6,341 nucleotides of DNA from Actinomycetota bacterium (GTDB taxonomy: Bacteria; Actinomycetota; Acidimicrobiia; Acidimicrobiales; Microtrichaceae), in the NCBI GenBank assembly GCA_009700815.1, contig WLLG01000135.1, forward strand, positions 1 through 6,341. Direction: 5' to 3'. Below the pieces are notes generated by a model that did no database searches, was not told the origin of the DNA, and was given only the letters and a program-made list of their open reading frames with translations. Made by a program: the position numbers and the translations under genes. Positions 5,291 through 6,341 of this stretch are shown in pieces. Within the stretch, counting starts at the first letter, position 1, and each line of letters starts with the position of its first letter.

Positions 5291-6341
5291 TGTTCGAACA
5301 GTTTTTTGATGCTCTCGCATCTGTACTGAACTTTTTTTATGTGCTCGTACCAGAGGGGATTCGTCCTTGGTTTGGGTACGGATTCTCGATCATGGCGCTC
5401 ACGGTGTTGGTCATGGCCCTCATAACGCCACTGACCGTAAAGAGCACACGGTCGATGCTGCAGATGCAGCGCATGCAACCAGAGATGAAGCGGATCCAGG
5501 AGAAGTACAAGAACGACCGAGAGAAGCTCAACGCTGAGTTGATGGCCTTCTATAAAGAGAATTCCATCAACCCGCTCGGTGGCTGCCTACCCATGGTGGC
5601 CCAGATGCCAGTCTTCATCATCATGTACCAGCTCATCCGAGGATTGACTGTTCGCGATGGTGGCCTAGGAACAGGTACCGGGCAGATTCTGGCTCAGGTG
5701 CAGAAAGGGGAGGAGATGACGCCTTGGATCTTCAGCGATCAGTTCTTTCACCCAAAGCACTTGAATGAATCTACCCAGTTGTATAAAGCATTGAGTACGA
5801 CCTCAAGGATGAATTTCCTTGGGATGGACCTCTCACTGTCAGCAAGCCAGGCACTCAAACTTGGCTTGATACTCGCTATTCCCTACCTCGCTTTGCTGGG
5901 CATCATGCTAGCTACCGGACTTTTCCAGAATCATCAGTTGCAGTCGCGTAATACCTCCTCAAACGTGAACCCTCAGCAACAGATGATCATGAAGTTCATG
6001 CCCTTCTTCTTGCCCATCTTCTCGTTTGGGTTCCCCGCCGGCATGGCTTTGTATTGGTGTACTCAGAACTTCTGCCGTATTGGAACAAACAGCTATATCA
6101 CGCGTTCGGTATACCGCAAGGAACACGAGAAGAACCCGATTGAGGTCAGCTCAAAAGAAGCTAAAGGGTCACAGAACGGCAAGGCTACAAAATCAAGTAC
6201 TGCTACAAAATCGAGCACGGCCACAAAATCAGGCAAGGCTGCAATCGCAGCCACGGCCGAGATCTCAGCCAAGAGTGGCTCCAAAAAGGCAGCCAGTGGT
6301 TCAAAGAAGTCTGCAAATCCTGAGCCCGAGGTACGTACCCC
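5290..6341 (+). CDS. yidC: Membrane protein insertase YidC/Oxa1 (3' end outside window)
   Basis: The first 350 codons of a YidC/Oxa1/Alb3 insertase of the short type without the large periplasmic domain. It inserts and folds inner-membrane proteins alone or with SecYEG. Membrane segments lie near residues 29-50, 95-117, 189-212 and 232-270, with an N-terminal hydrophobic stretch (5-21). A charged cytoplasmic hairpin (52-90) contains MQPEMKRIQEKYKNDREKLN, followed by NPLGGCLPMVAQMPVF (94-109) and the late motif GMALYWCTQN (251-260), all typical. The position usually held by the groove arginine in the first core segment is Met42. The extracellular loop (120-185) is longer than the minimum. From about 272 the tail is Lys/Ser/Ala-rich with a repeated ATKSST. 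ATG 5290 overlaps the yidD stop and has AGAAGG (5277-5282) 7 nt upstream. Confidence 0.95.
   Translation, partial: MFEQFFDALASVLNFFYVLVPEGIRPWFGYGFSIMALTVLVMALITPLTVKSTRSMLQMQRMQPEMKRIQEKYKNDREKLNAELMAFYKENSINPLGGCLPMVAQMPVFIIMYQLIRGLTVRDGGLGTGTGQILAQVQKGEEMTPWIFSDQFFHPKHLNESTQLYKALSTTSRMNFLGMDLSLSASQALKLGLILAIPYLALLGIMLATGLFQNHQLQSRNTSSNVNPQQQMIMKFMPFFLPIFSFGFPAGMALYWCTQNFCRIGTNSYITRSVYRKEHEKNPIEVSSKEAKGSQNGKATKSSTATKSSTATKSGKAAIAATAEISAKSGSKKAASGSKKSANPEPEVRT
6184..6237 (+). repeat. 18-bp coding repeat in the yidC tail
   Basis: Three in-frame 18-bp units (6184-6201, 6202-6219, 6220-6237) encode ATKSST, ATKSST and ATKSGK. Most differences between units 1 and 2 are synonymous (TCA/TCG, AGT/AGC, ACT/ACG), so the peptide is more conserved than the DNA. 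That suggests either an older duplication or selection for a basic, flexible tail. Confidence 0.85.

Noticed and set aside
1..6341. Mobile elements, tRNA or rRNA genes, defence or other novel gene system
   Set aside because: No transposase, integrase, terminal inverted repeats, tRNA cloverleaf or unfamiliar protein-coding frame was seen. All substantial genes belong to known housekeeping families in a conserved order.

Overview
The window is a chromosomal replication-origin neighbourhood from a moderate-GC bacterium, most likely an actinomycete-phylum organism (Actinomycetota). The DnaA AAA+ entry motif (RRYTFDTFVIGQSNRFAHAA) and the rpmH-rnpA-yidD-yidC cluster lying divergently from dnaA-dnaN-recF are typical of that phylum. 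The RnpA and YidC N-termini look to me like Acidimicrobiia, but that class assignment is recalled similarity, not a search result.

Layout. Positions 1-44 hold the trailer of recF and possibly the first codons of another minus-strand gene. recF (45-1154), dnaN (1176-2276) and dnaA (2576-3994) lie on the minus strand and are transcribed leftwards in the order dnaA, dnaN, recF. The 299-bp dnaA-dnaN gap (2277-2575) holds the best candidate for the unwinding origin: an AT-rich tract, three TAG trinucleotides, a GC-rich spacer and DnaA-box-like 9-mers, plus an array of GC-rich 23-bp tandem repeats next to dnaA. The 423-bp dnaA-rpmH gap (3995-4417) holds a perfect DnaA box with two weaker ones at exact 12-bp pitch, three 12-bp direct repeats, and the rpmH leader. 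On the plus strand follow rpmH (4418-4552), rnpA (about 4549-4941), yidD (about 4955-5290) and the first 350 codons of yidC (5290 to the window end), packed with overlaps or gaps of at most 13 nt.

The minus-strand genes supply the initiator, the sliding clamp and a recombination mediator that acts at stalled forks. The plus-strand genes supply a ribosomal protein, the RNase P protein, and two membrane-protein biogenesis factors (YidD, YidC). This is a conserved housekeeping region. I found no new multi-gene system. What deserves a second look is the non-coding architecture of the origin, the apparent non-AUG start of rnpA overlapping the rpmH stop, the start of dnaA, and a substituted groove residue in YidC.
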